The position numbers and the translations under genes were made by a program. Source: Dechloromonas sp. ZY10 (GTDB taxonomy: Bacteria; Pseudomonadota; Gammaproteobacteria; Burkholderiales; Rhodocyclaceae). Taken from it: a stretch of 64,000 bases of DNA. Within the stretch, counting starts at the first letter, position 1; every line of letters begins with the position of its first letter. Under the pieces are notes generated by a model. The model worked only from the letters and a program-made list of their open reading frames with translations, had not been told where the DNA came from and ran no database searches. The DNA lies in contig NZ_CP144212.1 of NCBI RefSeq assembly GCF_041378895.1, positions 2,341,501 through 2,405,500 on the forward strand, read 5' to 3'. This document shows, in pieces, positions 23,125-32,450 of this stretch.

Positions 23125-25740
23125 ATGAATCCAGCCACCGAACTCCGCCTCGGAGACATTGCCAGCCGCCAGGTTCTCACCGTTCCACCGGAACAGCCCC
23201 TGCGCGAAGTCATCGAACTGTTTGCCGCCCGGCGTGTTTCCTCGGTAGTGGTGGTTGAACAACGGCGGCCGATCGGGATTGTCACTGAACGTGACCTGCT
23301 GCGCCTGGCTTGCAGCGGGTACCGCGAAAACCGTCCGGTCCGGGCGGCAATGAGTGCCCCGCTCACCACTGCCCGCGCCGACCTTGATTTTTCTTCCGGC
23401 CACGCCCTGCTCTCCAGTCACGGGATTCGTCATCTGGTACTGGTCGATGCTGCTGGCGATCTGGTCGGAGTCGCCAGCGAAACCGACTTCCGCCGGCACA
23501 TCGGCAATGATTTGTTTGCCTCGATCCAGACCCTGCACGCAGTCATGGAGCCGGCAGCCGACATGCTGCCTCCCGACCTGTCGCTGGCCGAGGTGCTGGA
23601 AACCATGGCTGCACACCGCCTCGACCATGTACTGATCGGCGAGCACGAATGCGCCCGGGGAATCATTACCGAACGCGACATTCCCCGCCTGTTGGCAGCG
23701 CATATCGACCCCGAGCAAGTAACGGCCGGGGCGGTCATGTCGCAGCCACTGCGTACGGTTCCCGGCGACATCGCAGCCGCCGACGCTGCCCGCCGGATGA
23801 CCGAGGAAGGCCTGCGCCATCTGATCGTGCTGGCCTCCGATGGACGCGCCATCGGCGTCGTCAGCCAGCACCGGATGCTTGAACGGCTGAGCACCGCACT
23901 GATGGAGCGAGGACGCGACCGGTTGGCTGGCCAACTGGATTTGCTGCTCGAAATGACCGGGGTGGGCACCTGGGAATACGATCATCGCCTCGACCGCACG
24001 CAGCGCAGCCCGGCGCTCAACAAGATGCTGGGGTTCCCTGCCGGGCATGGCCCGGAACCCCTGGCCGCGATCTGCGAACGGATCGCCGACGACGACCGAG
24101 GGCGAGTCGCCACTCTGCTGGCCGAGTTCCGCAGCGGCACCCGCCACCAACTCAATGTCGAATATCTGACTCGCGATGCACGCGGCCTGCCGCGCTGGGT
24201 CAGCGTACGCGGCCGCCAGATCGAAAGCACGGCCAGCGGCGAACCGCTGCGGTCAGCCGGCGTGGCCATCGACATCAACGAGCAAAAGCTCGCCGAGCAA
24301 AAGCTGCTGGCCAGCGAAAAACGCTTCCGCTCCCTGCTTGAGAACCTTCCGCTGGCGATTTGCCACATCAACGCCGAAGGCGAAATCACCTTTATCAACC
24401 AGCGCTTCATCGCCGATTTCGGCTATACCCCGGCCGACCTCCCGCATCTTGCCAATTGGTGGCAACTGGCAGTTCCCGATCCGGATGCGCGGCAACTGGC
24501 AGTAGATCGCTGGAACGATGCCAGCGCGCTGGCAGCGCAAGATGGAGAGGTGATCCGTCCCGGCGATTTCGAAATCTGCTGCAAGGATGGGAGCCTGCGC
24601 AGCATTGAAATTTCCGGCATTGTGATCGACGAGGAAATTCTCGCCAGCTTCGTCGATGTCACCGAGCGGCGAGCACAGCAGCGCCTGCTCGAATTCGGCA
24701 ACAACATCCTGCAACTGATTTCGGTCGGCAGCGAGTTGCCGACCATCCTTGACCGGATCTGCCGCGAGATCGAAGCCCATGATCCGCAGATGCACTGCTC
24801 TCTGCTCCTGCTCGACGAAGATGGAGTGCACCTCCGTCATGGCGCAGCCCCCAGCCTCCCGCCTTCCTACTGCGCGCTGACCGACGGGATCGAAATCGGT
24901 CCGGAGGTGGGATCATGCGGCTCAGCGGCTTACCTTGCCCGCGAAATATTTTCTCCTGACCTGAGCAGCGACCCCCGCTGGCAGAATTTCCGTGACCTGG
25001 TCACCCGCCATGGATTGGCCGCCTGTTGGTCCTCCCCGATCCTGTCGACAGAGGGCAAGGTACTCGGCACCTTTGGCATCTACTGGCGGCAGGCACAGCC
25101 CGTGCTGACCCCGCAGATTCGGCGCGACATCGCTGCTGCGACCTCGCTGGCGGCAATTGCCATCGAGCGCCAACGCCGCGATACCGCCGTCCTGCGCCTG
25201 CACCAAAGCCTGTCGCGCGCTGAATCAATCGGCCAGATCGGAAGCTGGCGCTGGGACCTGCAAAAGCGCAAGGCCTACTGGTCGCCCCAGATGTATCACC
25301 TGTTCGGGCTCGACCCAACCCAGCCGGCACCGGATTTCGAGCAGTTCGTGCGCCTGGTGCACCCAGATGACCAGACCCGGGTCCGCACCGCGCTTAACCA
25401 GATTCTTGCTGGCAGCAATCCACCGCAAGCCGTCTATCGCCGCCATCCTGACCTGGGACCGGTGCGCTACCTGCAGCCCAGCTACACCACCCTGTACGAC
25501 GCCAATCGGCAAGCCTATGCCTGTGAGGGAACCCTGGTCGATGTAACGGCAGCGGTACAAAACGAAGAACGCCTGCGCCAGCAACTCGACGAATTGCGCC
25601 GCTGGCAGAAGGTCATGCTCGGCCGCGAAAGCCGGGTACTGGAACTGAAGCGTGAGATCAACGCACTGCTCGCGCGCCATGGCGAAGCTCCCCGCTACGG
25701 CAGTGTCGAAACCGGCGAGGAACTGCCATGCAGCGATTGA
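23125..25740 (+). CDS. CBS x4 - PAS - PAS - GAF - PAS sensory protein without output domain
   Basis: An 871-residue soluble protein. Residues ~8-265 hold four CBS motifs (LTVPPEQPLREVIELF followed by GIVTERDLLRL; ITERDIPRLL; TVPGDIAAADAARRMTEEGLRHLIVL), which usually bind adenosyl ligands. A PAS-like segment (~275-385), a second PAS (KRFRSLLENLPLAICHINAEG), a GAF domain (~520-675, LQLISVGSELPTILDRI) and a third PAS (IGSWRWDLQKRKAYWSPQMY) follow. It ends in the helix LRRWQKVMLGRESRVLELKREINALLARHGE, which in related proteins links PAS to a kinase or GGDEF domain that is absent here. ATG 23125 is preferred; a TTG lies 9 bp upstream. It overlaps the start of the hybrid-kinase gene by 13 bp, so the two are probably coupled. 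Confidence 0.82.
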   Translation: MNPATELRLGDIASRQVLTVPPEQPLREVIELFAARRVSSVVVVEQRRPIGIVTERDLLRLACSGYRENRPVRAAMSAPLTTARADLDFSSGHALLSSHGIRHLVLVDAAGDLVGVASETDFRRHIGNDLFASIQTLHAVMEPAADMLPPDLSLAEVLETMAAHRLDHVLIGEHECARGIITERDIPRLLAAHIDPEQVTAGAVMSQPLRTVPGDIAAADAARRMTEEGLRHLIVLASDGRAIGVVSQHRMLERLSTALMERGRDRLAGQLDLLLEMTGVGTWEYDHRLDRTQRSPALNKMLGFPAGHGPEPLAAICERIADDDRGRVATLLAEFRSGTRHQLNVEYLTRDARGLPRWVSVRGRQIESTASGEPLRSAGVAIDINEQKLAEQKLLASEKRFRSLLENLPLAICHINAEGEITFINQRFIADFGYTPADLPHLANWWQLAVPDPDARQLAVDRWNDASALAAQDGEVIRPGDFEICCKDGSLRSIEISGIVIDEEILASFVDVTERRAQQRLLEFGNNILQLISVGSELPTILDRICREIEAHDPQMHCSLLLLDEDGVHLRHGAAPSLPPSYCALTDGIEIGPEVGSCGSAAYLAREIFSPDLSSDPRWQNFRDLVTRHGLAACWSSPILSTEGKVLGTFGIYWRQAQPVLTPQIRRDIAAATSLAAIAIERQRRDTAVLRLHQSLSRAESIGQIGSWRWDLQKRKAYWSPQMYHLFGLDPTQPAPDFEQFVRLVHPDDQTRVRTALNQILAGSNPPQAVYRRHPDLGPVRYLQPSYTTLYDANRQAYACEGTLVDVTAAVQNEERLRQQLDELRRWQKVMLGRESRVLELKREINALLARHGEAPRYGSVETGEELPCSD

Positions 25741-28700
25741 ACTTGGCTGGCGCCGCGCTGCTGCTGCTTGCCGGCCTCGCTCAGGCGGCTCCCACCCGGC
25801 TTACCGTAGCGATCGACGACGCCTACCCCCCCTACGTGTTCCGCGACGAACAAGGCGAACTGAAGGGTTACCTCCCCGACCTGTGGCGCCTGTGGTCGTC
25901 CCGGACCGGGATTCCCGCCCAACTCCAGGCCCGGCCCTGGGCCGAGGCTCAGGCCTTGTTTGCCAACGGCCAAGCCGAGGTGATCGATACCGTTTTCCGT
26001 ACCCCGCAACGGGAAGCGGTGATGGACTTCTCCCCACCATACGCCAGGCTGCCGGTGCCCATTTTCGTTCACCACCAACTGCAGGGAATCGACAGCCTCA
26101 ACACGCTGCAACCCTTTCCGGTCGGAGTCAAGGAAGGCGATGCCTGCGCCGAGTACCTCCGCCGGCACGGCGTCCGCCATCTGGTGACCTACCCCGGCTA
26201 CGAACAACTCACCGCTGCTGCCGCCAACAACAACATCCGGGTTTTCTGCCTGGATGCACCACCGGCCTACTTCATGCTCGCCCGCAGCGGAAAAAGCAGT
26301 GAGTTCAGCGAAGCCTTCACCCTGTACGAGGGAGAATTCCACCGGGCGGTGAAAAAAGGCAATAGCGAGTTGTTGACCGTGGTCAACCAGGGTTTTGCCG
26401 CGATTTCGCCGGAAGACTACGCCGCACTGGACAAAAAATGGCTCGGCCGCCCCCTGGCGTCGACCAGCCTCGCCGAGCGTCACCTGCCCTATCTGCTGGC
26501 CGCCCTGACCTTGCTTGGCCTCTTGCTGCTGCTTTGGAACCGCGGCCTGCAGCGCCGGGTTCGTACGCGCACGCGCGAACTGCAAGGCGAACGCCAGCGA
26601 CTTTCGGAAATCATGGATCAGGTAGACGCACTGGTCTTCCAGAAAGACGCCGAAGGCCGCTACACCTACGCCAATCCAGCCTTCTGCCGCCTGCTGGGGC
26701 AGGAGACCGCCGGCATTCTCGGCCGCAGCGATCAGGCCCTGCTCCCCCCGGAGACCGCCGGACGACTGGCGGCCCTGGACCGACGGGTTCTTGCCGATGG
26801 CGAGCCCCTGCTCCGCCACGAAGAGGAGTTGACCCTGCCAGAAGGGGAAAGCCGCATCTATCTGACCAGCCGAACCCCGATCCGCGACCGCAACGGCCAG
26901 GTCGTCGGTCTGCTTGGCGTCGCCACCGACGTCACCGAGCAGAGCCGGGCCAATGCGGCGCTGCAGGCTGAAAAGGCCCGCGCCGACGAATTGCTCGCCG
27001 AGGCCGGACAAATCCGGCAAATTCTGCTCAGCACACTGGAAGATCAACAGATGGCCGACGCCCAGTTGCGCAAGCTGTCGCAGGCCGTCGAACAGAGTCC
27101 GGAAGCGGTAGTGATCACCAACCTCAAGGCCGAGATCGAATACGTCAATGCGGCCTTTGTCCAGATCAGCGGCTACCGGCGGGAAGAAGTGATCGGCCGC
27201 AACCCGCGCCTGCTCCAGTCGCGCCAAACGCCACGCCAGCAGTATCAGGAGATGTGGGAAAGCCTGCTCGCCGGCCGCACCTGGCGCGGCGAACTGGTCA
27301 ACCGGCGCAAGAATGGCGACCTCTATCACGAACAGGCGCTGATTTCCCCTATCCGCTCAGCTGATGGCCGGATCACCCACTACGTGGCGGTCAAGCAAGA
27401 CATCAGCGAACAACGGCGCCTGACCCGCGAACTCGAACGCTACCGCCATCATCTCGAAGAACTGGTCACCACACGCACCGCCGAACTGGCGGCAGCCAAA
27501 CAGGCTGCAGAAGTGGCGAATCAGGCGAAGAGCGCCTTCCTGGCCAACATGAGCCACGAAATCCGTACCCCGATGAACGCGATCATCGGACTCACCCATC
27601 TGTTGCAAAAGAATGTTCAGGACCCGGCGCAACGCGAACGGCTCAATCAGGTCCGCGACTCGGCCGACCACCTGCTGGCGGTGATCAACGACATCCTCGA
27701 CCTATCCAAGATCGAAGCCGGCAAGGTCGAACTGGAAAATATCGCCTTCAGTCTCGACAGCCTCTTTGCCCGAGTCGGCATGCTGATGCGCGACAAGGCT
27801 CAGGACAAGGGACTCGATTTGGTGGTTGAAACCCCACCGCTATTGCCCGGCAACCTGCTTGGCGATCCGACCCGCCTGACCCAGGCACTGCTCAACTACC
27901 TCGGCAACGCGATCAAATTCACTGAACAGGGTCATGTCAGCCTGCGTTGCCAACGACTGGACGAAAACGCGCAGCAGGTACTACTGCGCTTCGAGGTCAG
28001 CGACACCGGCATCGGCATCGAGATAGAAGCCCTTGAACGACTGTTCAAGGCATTTGAGCAAGCCGACAACTCGACCACCCGCAACTATGGCGGAACCGGG
28101 CTCGGGCTGGCGATCACCCGCCGGCTGGTCCAGCAGATGGGAGGTCAGACCGGTGTTGAGAGCAGCCCCGGCCGGGGCAGCACATTCTGGTTCACCGCCC
28201 GTTTCAGCCTCAGCTCGGCGCCAGCCACCGATCTCTTGCCTCCGCCAGCCGGCGACGAGGAAACGAGCGCGGTTCATGGTGCCGGCCGCCACGTCCTGCT
28301 CTGCGAGGACAACCCGATCAACCAGGAAGTAGCGCTTTCACTGCTGGCCGATGCCGGGCTGCAAACCACGGTCGCCACCAACGGCCGCGAAGCGGTCGAA
28401 CTCGCTGCAGCCGGGGGGTACGACCTGATCCTGATGGATATGCAGATGCCGGTCATGGATGGTCTGGAGGCTTGCCGGCAGATTCGTTGCCTGCCACAGG
28501 GACAGCATCTCCCGATCATTGCGATGACCGCCAACGCCTTTGCCGACGACCGTGAGCGCTGCCTTGCCGCCGGGATGAACGACTTTCTGCCAAAGCCGGT
28601 GAATCCGGCCGCACTCTACCGCTGCCTGCGGCACTGGCTGAGCCAGCCGACCATCCCCGCAACGCCTTCGCCGACCCCCGCGACAACCTCGACATCGACG

Positions 28701-29072
28701 CCCCTACCCTTGCTCGAAGCAGGCAAGCTCGACCTCGAACGCGCCAGCGCTGTCACCCGGAACGATCCGCAACGCCTCAGACGCCTGCTGGCGATGTTTG
28801 CCGAGAGTCACGCCAGCGACCTCGAACGGCTGGGCCTGGAATGGGCCAACCGCGACCTTGCCGCTGCCGAGCGGATCGCACATTCATTGAAGGGCGCAGC
28901 GGCAACCCTCGGCATCCAGCCGCTCGACCAGCTGGCCACTGCCCTCAACCTGGCGCTCCGCGAAAACCAGGAGGCAGCCCGGATCGAAGCCTTGCTGAGC
29001 AGCACCCGCGCCGAACTGGCGATGGTCTGCGAGTTGATCGAGGCCGATGCACCGCAGTCAAAATCGGCCTGA
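25728..29072 (+). CDS. BvgS/EvgS-like hybrid sensor histidine kinase
   Basis: 1114 residues. In order: signal peptide (LLLLAGLAQAAP), periplasmic SBP_bac_3-type binding domain (LTVAIDDAYPPYVFRDEQGELKGYLPDL, ~25-240), one membrane helix (YLLAALTLLGLLLLLWN, ~250-270), two PAS domains (~285-405 and ~455-565). Then come HisKA with the H-box SHEIRTPMNAIIGLTHLL (~His 610), HATPase (GNAIKFTE, DTGIGIE, GGTGLGLAI) and a receiver (LLCEDNPINQEV, DLILMDMQMPVMDG). An Hpt domain closes it (IAHSLKGAAATLG, ~His 1050). It would bind a small amino acid or organic solute and feed a phosphorelay. No cognate response regulator is adjacent, so its target is unknown. Its stop lies inside a 36-bp palindrome. Confidence 0.92.
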   Translation: MQRLNLAGAALLLLAGLAQAAPTRLTVAIDDAYPPYVFRDEQGELKGYLPDLWRLWSSRTGIPAQLQARPWAEAQALFANGQAEVIDTVFRTPQREAVMDFSPPYARLPVPIFVHHQLQGIDSLNTLQPFPVGVKEGDACAEYLRRHGVRHLVTYPGYEQLTAAAANNNIRVFCLDAPPAYFMLARSGKSSEFSEAFTLYEGEFHRAVKKGNSELLTVVNQGFAAISPEDYAALDKKWLGRPLASTSLAERHLPYLLAALTLLGLLLLLWNRGLQRRVRTRTRELQGERQRLSEIMDQVDALVFQKDAEGRYTYANPAFCRLLGQETAGILGRSDQALLPPETAGRLAALDRRVLADGEPLLRHEEELTLPEGESRIYLTSRTPIRDRNGQVVGLLGVATDVTEQSRANAALQAEKARADELLAEAGQIRQILLSTLEDQQMADAQLRKLSQAVEQSPEAVVITNLKAEIEYVNAAFVQISGYRREEVIGRNPRLLQSRQTPRQQYQEMWESLLAGRTWRGELVNRRKNGDLYHEQALISPIRSADGRITHYVAVKQDISEQRRLTRELERYRHHLEELVTTRTAELAAAKQAAEVANQAKSAFLANMSHEIRTPMNAIIGLTHLLQKNVQDPAQRERLNQVRDSADHLLAVINDILDLSKIEAGKVELENIAFSLDSLFARVGMLMRDKAQDKGLDLVVETPPLLPGNLLGDPTRLTQALLNYLGNAIKFTEQGHVSLRCQRLDENAQQVLLRFEVSDTGIGIEIEALERLFKAFEQADNSTTRNYGGTGLGLAITRRLVQQMGGQTGVESSPGRGSTFWFTARFSLSSAPATDLLPPPAGDEETSAVHGAGRHVLLCEDNPINQEVALSLLADAGLQTTVATNGREAVELAAAGGYDLILMDMQMPVMDGLEACRQIRCLPQGQHLPIIAMTANAFADDRERCLAAGMNDFLPKPVNPAALYRCLRHWLSQPTIPATPSPTPATTSTSTPLPLLEAGKLDLERASAVTRNDPQRLRRLLAMFAESHASDLERLGLEWANRDLAAAERIAHSLKGAAATLGIQPLDQLATALNLALRENQEAARIEALLSSTRAELAMVCELIEADAPQSKSA

Positions 29073-29099
29073 TTTACGGTCGACCGTAAATCAGGCCGA
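29064..29099. repeat. 36-bp perfect palindrome with ACGGTCGACCGT core
   Basis: The element is fully self-complementary around GGTCGACC. Its arms include the last codons and the stop (29070-29072) of the hybrid-kinase gene. An A-run and a second hairpin follow, so it probably helps terminate convergent transcription. Confidence 0.8.
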
Positions 29100-29102
29100 A
29101 AA

Positions 29103-29126
29103 AAAGCCTCCCCGGAGGGAGGCTTT
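29103..29126 (-). terminator. Terminator hairpin between convergent kinase and TRAP operons
   Basis: AAAGCCTCC/GGAGGCTTT stem with a 6-nt loop. The A-run on its left gives a T tract for the minus-strand dctM transcript, which ends 34 bp before it. Confidence 0.75.
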
Positions 29127-29159
29127 GCGCTTTGCCACGGCAAACGAGCGGGGCTCGGC

Positions 29160-30443
29160 TTACAGCATGCCCAGCTGACGCGGCAGCCACAGCGACAGGT
29201 CGGGCCAGTAGGTGACGATACCGAGGAAGACCAGCATCGACAGCAGCCACGGCCAAACCGCGATGGTCAGTTCGGTGATCCCCATCTTGGTGATTCCGGA
29301 CGCGACGTAGAGGTTGAGGCCGACCGGCGGGTGACACATCCCGACTTCCATATTCACCACCATCAGGATGCCGAAATGCACCGGATGGATGCCCAACTGG
29401 ACAGCAACCGGGAACAGGATCGGAGCGAAGATCAGCACGATCGACGACGGCTCCATGAAGTTGCCGGCCAGCAGCAGGATGATGTTCACCGCCAGCAGGA
29501 AGGTGATCACGCCCAGACCGTTGCCCAGCATCCAGTCGGCCAGTGCCTGCGGAATGTTCTCGTTGGTCATGATGAACGAGAAGAGCACGGCATTGGTGAT
29601 GATGTAGAGCAGCATTGCCGACATGTTGGCCGAATTGAGCAGCACCTTCGGCACATCCTTCAGACCCATGTCCTTGTAGATGAACACAGCGACGATGAAG
29701 GCATAGACGGCGGACATCGCAGCGGCTTCGGTCGGGGTGAAGATGCCGGAGTAAATCCCGCCCATCACCACCACGATCAGGAACAGGCCCCAGATCGACT
29801 CGCGGAAGGTACGCAGACGCTCGGCCCACGACGCCTTGGGCTGGCGCGGATAGTCGAACTTCTTGGCCCGGTACCAGGTCACGCCACCCAGGGTTGCCGC
29901 CAGGGCCAGACCCGGAATCACGCCGGCCATGAACAGGGCGCCGACCGAAGTATTGGTCGCCACCGAGTACATCACCATCACGATCGACGGCGGAATCAGA
30001 ATCCCGAGCGCCCCCGAGGTCGAGATCACTCCGGCACCGAAACGGTTCGGGAACCCCGCCTTGACCATCGCCGGCAGCAAGATCGAACCGATCGCCACCA
30101 CGGTTGCCGGACTGGAGCCGGAAACTGCGGCAAACAGCGCGCAGGCGAGCACCCCGGCCAGGCCGAGACCGCCATACCAGTGACCGACCATCGAGGTGGC
30201 AAAGTTGATCATCCGCTTCGCGACCCCGCCATGGGTAAGGAAGTTGCCGGCGAGGATGAAGAACGGAATCGCCATGATTTCGAACTTCTCGATCCCGGTA
30301 AACAATTTGAGCGCCACCGATTCGAGCGGCACCTGGGTCATGGTGAACAGGAAGGTCAGTACCGTCAGGCCGAGCGAAATCGAGATCGGCATACCGGTCA
30401 GCATCAGCACAGCCAACAGGCTGAAAATCACCAGTGCGTTCAT
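29160..30443 (-). CDS. dctM: TRAP transporter large permease DctM
   Basis: 427 residues with about 12 membrane helices. DctM is the ion-coupled translocation subunit of a TRAP transporter and works with DctQ and the binding protein DctP. Typical segments are GMPISISLGLTVL, AVSGSSPATVVAIGSILLPAM, GALGILIPPSIVMVMY, GIFTPTEAAAMSAVYAF and NMEVGMCHPPVGLNLYVASG. Its ATG overlaps the dctQ stop by 4 bp. Linkage to dctSR points to C4-dicarboxylates (malate, succinate, fumarate). Confidence 0.95.
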   Translation of the reverse strand: MNALVIFSLLAVLMLTGMPISISLGLTVLTFLFTMTQVPLESVALKLFTGIEKFEIMAIPFFILAGNFLTHGGVAKRMINFATSMVGHWYGGLGLAGVLACALFAAVSGSSPATVVAIGSILLPAMVKAGFPNRFGAGVISTSGALGILIPPSIVMVMYSVATNTSVGALFMAGVIPGLALAATLGGVTWYRAKKFDYPRQPKASWAERLRTFRESIWGLFLIVVVMGGIYSGIFTPTEAAAMSAVYAFIVAVFIYKDMGLKDVPKVLLNSANMSAMLLYIITNAVLFSFIMTNENIPQALADWMLGNGLGVITFLLAVNIILLLAGNFMEPSSIVLIFAPILFPVAVQLGIHPVHFGILMVVNMEVGMCHPPVGLNLYVASGITKMGITELTIAVWPWLLSMLVFLGIVTYWPDLSLWLPRQLGML

Positions 30444-31141
30444 TGCTGGCCTCCCTTCTTGCCATCGTCGCCCAGCGGTTTGTGCTTGAGGTCGTGCATG
30501 TGCAGGTTATCGTCCATGTTGTACGGGTTGGCTTCGACGTGCGCACCTTCCTCTTCCAGGCCATCGACGTGACCATGGTCGTGGTGCGGCAGTTCGCCCG
30601 TTTTGATGAAGCCCCAGGTCACTTGCAGGAAGCGGAAGCACATCAACGAGGAACCGAAGGGAATCGCGCTATAGACGATCCAGGTCGGCCATTCAAGATC
30701 AGGCGTGATCGGGCCTTCGAACAATTCCTCGCCGGCAATTCCGAGCGCGTTGTAGATCGCGTAGTGAGCGCCGTTTTCCCAGACGAAATGAGCTCCCAGC
30801 ATGGCCACGATGCCGGTAAAGGTGGCGCCAGCGAGCAGGCCGAAGACGATGAATTTGCCGCGCGCCTTGTCATCCAGGCGGTTGATCAGCACATCGACGC
30901 CGACGTGGATGCCGGTACGCACCCCGTAGGCCGCGCCGAACTTGGCCATCCAGACGAACATGATGATGCACAGTTCCTGCGCCCAGCCAACGTTGAGGCT
31001 GAGCAACCAGTCCTGCAGGCCGGGAATGTCATAGCCCGACAGGTAGCGGTGCATCACGGAAATGAAGATGATGATAGTCGCCGCCCCCATCAGGAAAGTG
31101 ACCAGCAACTCCTCAAGGTGATTGAGTATGCGGTTGAACAT
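30440..31141 (-). CDS. dctQ: TRAP transporter small permease DctQ with His/Asp-rich tail
   Basis: 233 residues, longer than the usual ~170-200. Four membrane helices form the DctQ core (LLVTFLMGAATIIIFISVMHRYL, WAQELCIIMFVWMAKFGAAYGVRTGIHVGVDVLI, IVFGLLAGATFTGIVAML, WIVYSAIPFGSSLMCFRFL). The last ~48 residues form a cytoplasmic tail rich in His, Asp and Glu (HHDHGHVDGLEEEGAHVE, NLHMHDLKHKPLGDDGKK). ATG 31141 is chosen because the upstream frame is only intergenic sequence. Confidence 0.92.
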   Translation of the reverse strand: MFNRILNHLEELLVTFLMGAATIIIFISVMHRYLSGYDIPGLQDWLLSLNVGWAQELCIIMFVWMAKFGAAYGVRTGIHVGVDVLINRLDDKARGKFIVFGLLAGATFTGIVAMLGAHFVWENGAHYAIYNALGIAGEELFEGPITPDLEWPTWIVYSAIPFGSSLMCFRFLQVTWGFIKTGELPHHDHGHVDGLEEEGAHVEANPYNMDDNLHMHDLKHKPLGDDGKKGGQQ

Positions 31142-31174
31142 TGGATTGATCCCCTGTTGTTGTTTTTCAGAGAA

Positions 31175-31198
31175 ATTCGGGGGCCGCAGCCCCCGAAT
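31175..31198 (-). terminator. Hairpin between dctP and dctQ (attenuator)
   Basis: A perfect 10-bp stem ATTCGGGGGC/GCCCCCGAAT with a CGCA loop, on the minus strand followed by a short T-rich stretch. It lies between the binding-protein gene and the permease genes of one operon. Partial termination would give the excess of binding protein over permease typical of such systems. Confidence 0.65.
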
Positions 31199-31222
31199 CA
31201 GCATTCCCTGAACGGCGACTGC

Positions 31223-32227
31223 TTAGAGGCTGTCCGGCTTGAAACCGGTGTCCTTATAGACAGCCTGGATCACATCCTTGCCGACCCGGCCCTCCATCTT
31301 CTGATGTACCGGGATCAGGGCCTTCTTGAAGGCCAGACGCTCTTCCTTGGTCGGGGTATAGACCGAGGTCTTGCCGCTCTTCTTGACCGCGTCCAGCGCG
31401 CTGTCATTTTCAACCTTGGCGATCTGGTTAGCGTAGCGGGTGGACTCTTCCATCGCCTGTTCCAGTTGCTGGCGGATGTCAGCCGGCAAACCGTCCCAGA
31501 ACTTCTTGTTGACGATCACTGCGTAGCCCAGATAGCCATGCTCGGTCAGCGTCAGGTGCTTCTGCACTTCGTGCATTTTCTGGGTGTACAGATTGGAAAT
31601 CGGGTTCTCGGTCCCGTCGACCACACCAGTCTGCAATGCCTGATAAACCTCCGAGAAGGCCATTTGCTGCGGCAGCGACCCGAGCGAACGCATCTGCTCT
31701 TCCAGCACCTTGGACGACTGAATGCGCATTTTCTTGCCCTTCAGATCGGTCGGCGCCTTGATCGGGTTGTTGGCGGAAAAGGATTTGAAGCCGTTATCCC
31801 AGTAAGCCAGGCCACGGATGCCCTTGGGTTCCAGTTTGGTCAGCAACTGCTTGCCGACGGCACCGTTGGTGACCTTACGCAGTGCATCGTAGTCGCTGAA
31901 AATGAACGGCAGATCAAAGACTTCGAACTCCTTGACCCCGAGCGGACCGAACTTGGCCAGCGACGGAGCCAGCATCTGGACCGCGCCCAGTTGCAGCGCT
32001 TCCATTTCTTCCTTGTCCTTGTACAGCGTCGAGTTGGCATAGACTTCAACCTTGACCTTGCCCTTGGTCATATCCGCCGCCTTCTTGGCGAACATTTCGG
32101 CGGCCTTGCCCTTGGGCGTATCGGCGGCAACGACGTGGCTGAACTTGATCACGATCGGCTGCTGGGCATAAGCCCCCAGCGAAGCGGCACAGAAAAACAG
32201 GCCGGCCAGCAGTTTGGATACCTTCAT
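31223..32227 (-). CDS. dctP: TRAP C4-dicarboxylate-binding protein DctP
   Basis: 334 residues with a signal peptide (MKVSKLLAGLFFCAASLGAYAQ), so periplasmic. The DctP-type core shows IKFSHVVAADTPKGKAAEMFAKKAADMTKGKVKVEVY, KIPMR-like KKMRIQSSKVLEEQMRSLGSLPQQMAFSEVYQALQTGVVDGTENP and LTEHGYLGYAVIVNKKFW. The Arg of MRIQSS and the NP of GTENP are the usual carboxylate-contact positions. GGAGG precedes ATG 32227; the longer frame upstream is not used. An inverted repeat shared with the dctA/dctS region lies about 100 bp upstream. Confidence 0.95.
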   Translation of the reverse strand: MKVSKLLAGLFFCAASLGAYAQQPIVIKFSHVVAADTPKGKAAEMFAKKAADMTKGKVKVEVYANSTLYKDKEEMEALQLGAVQMLAPSLAKFGPLGVKEFEVFDLPFIFSDYDALRKVTNGAVGKQLLTKLEPKGIRGLAYWDNGFKSFSANNPIKAPTDLKGKKMRIQSSKVLEEQMRSLGSLPQQMAFSEVYQALQTGVVDGTENPISNLYTQKMHEVQKHLTLTEHGYLGYAVIVNKKFWDGLPADIRQQLEQAMEESTRYANQIAKVENDSALDAVKKSGKTSVYTPTKEERLAFKKALIPVHQKMEGRVGKDVIQAVYKDTGFKPDSL

Positions 32228-32326
32228 TGGTTTTTCCTCCGGGAAATGTAACTTTGTTATTGCGTCACTAAACGTAATTGATTTACACGCCGGCAAAGTA
32301 TTACCAAAGTCCGATGGGGGGCGTAT

Positions 32327-32340
32327 TGTGGAAATCCACA
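32327..32340. promoter_or_regulatory. Candidate DctR operator upstream of dctP
   Basis: TGTGGA-AA-TCCACA is a perfect 6-2-6 inverted repeat, preceded by AT to give ATTGTGGA. The same half-site occurs four times in the dctA/dctS intergenic palindrome. Assignment to DctR is inference from this sharing and from the regulator being encoded next door. Confidence 0.5.
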
Positions 32341-32353
32341 GGTCGCCGCAACG

Positions 32354-32385
32354 ACAAAAAAAAACCGCCGGACCAGCCGGCGGTT
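32354..32385 (-). terminator. Rho-independent terminator of dctA
   Basis: On the minus strand AACCGCCGG/CCGGCGGTT is followed by a run of T (nine A on the plus strand). It lies 66 bp past the dctA stop and insulates dctA from the dctP promoter. Confidence 0.85.
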
Positions 32386-32450
32386 GAAAGCGGCACCCGA
32401 CCTCGGGGCCACGGGGAGATATCCTTAAGATAACTGCAGGCGGTTCGCCC

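Noticed and set aside
30434-32251. 605-codon plus-strand frame opposite dctQ and dctP
   Set aside because: Antisense to two clear TRAP genes with signal peptide and membrane helices; low-complexity translation.
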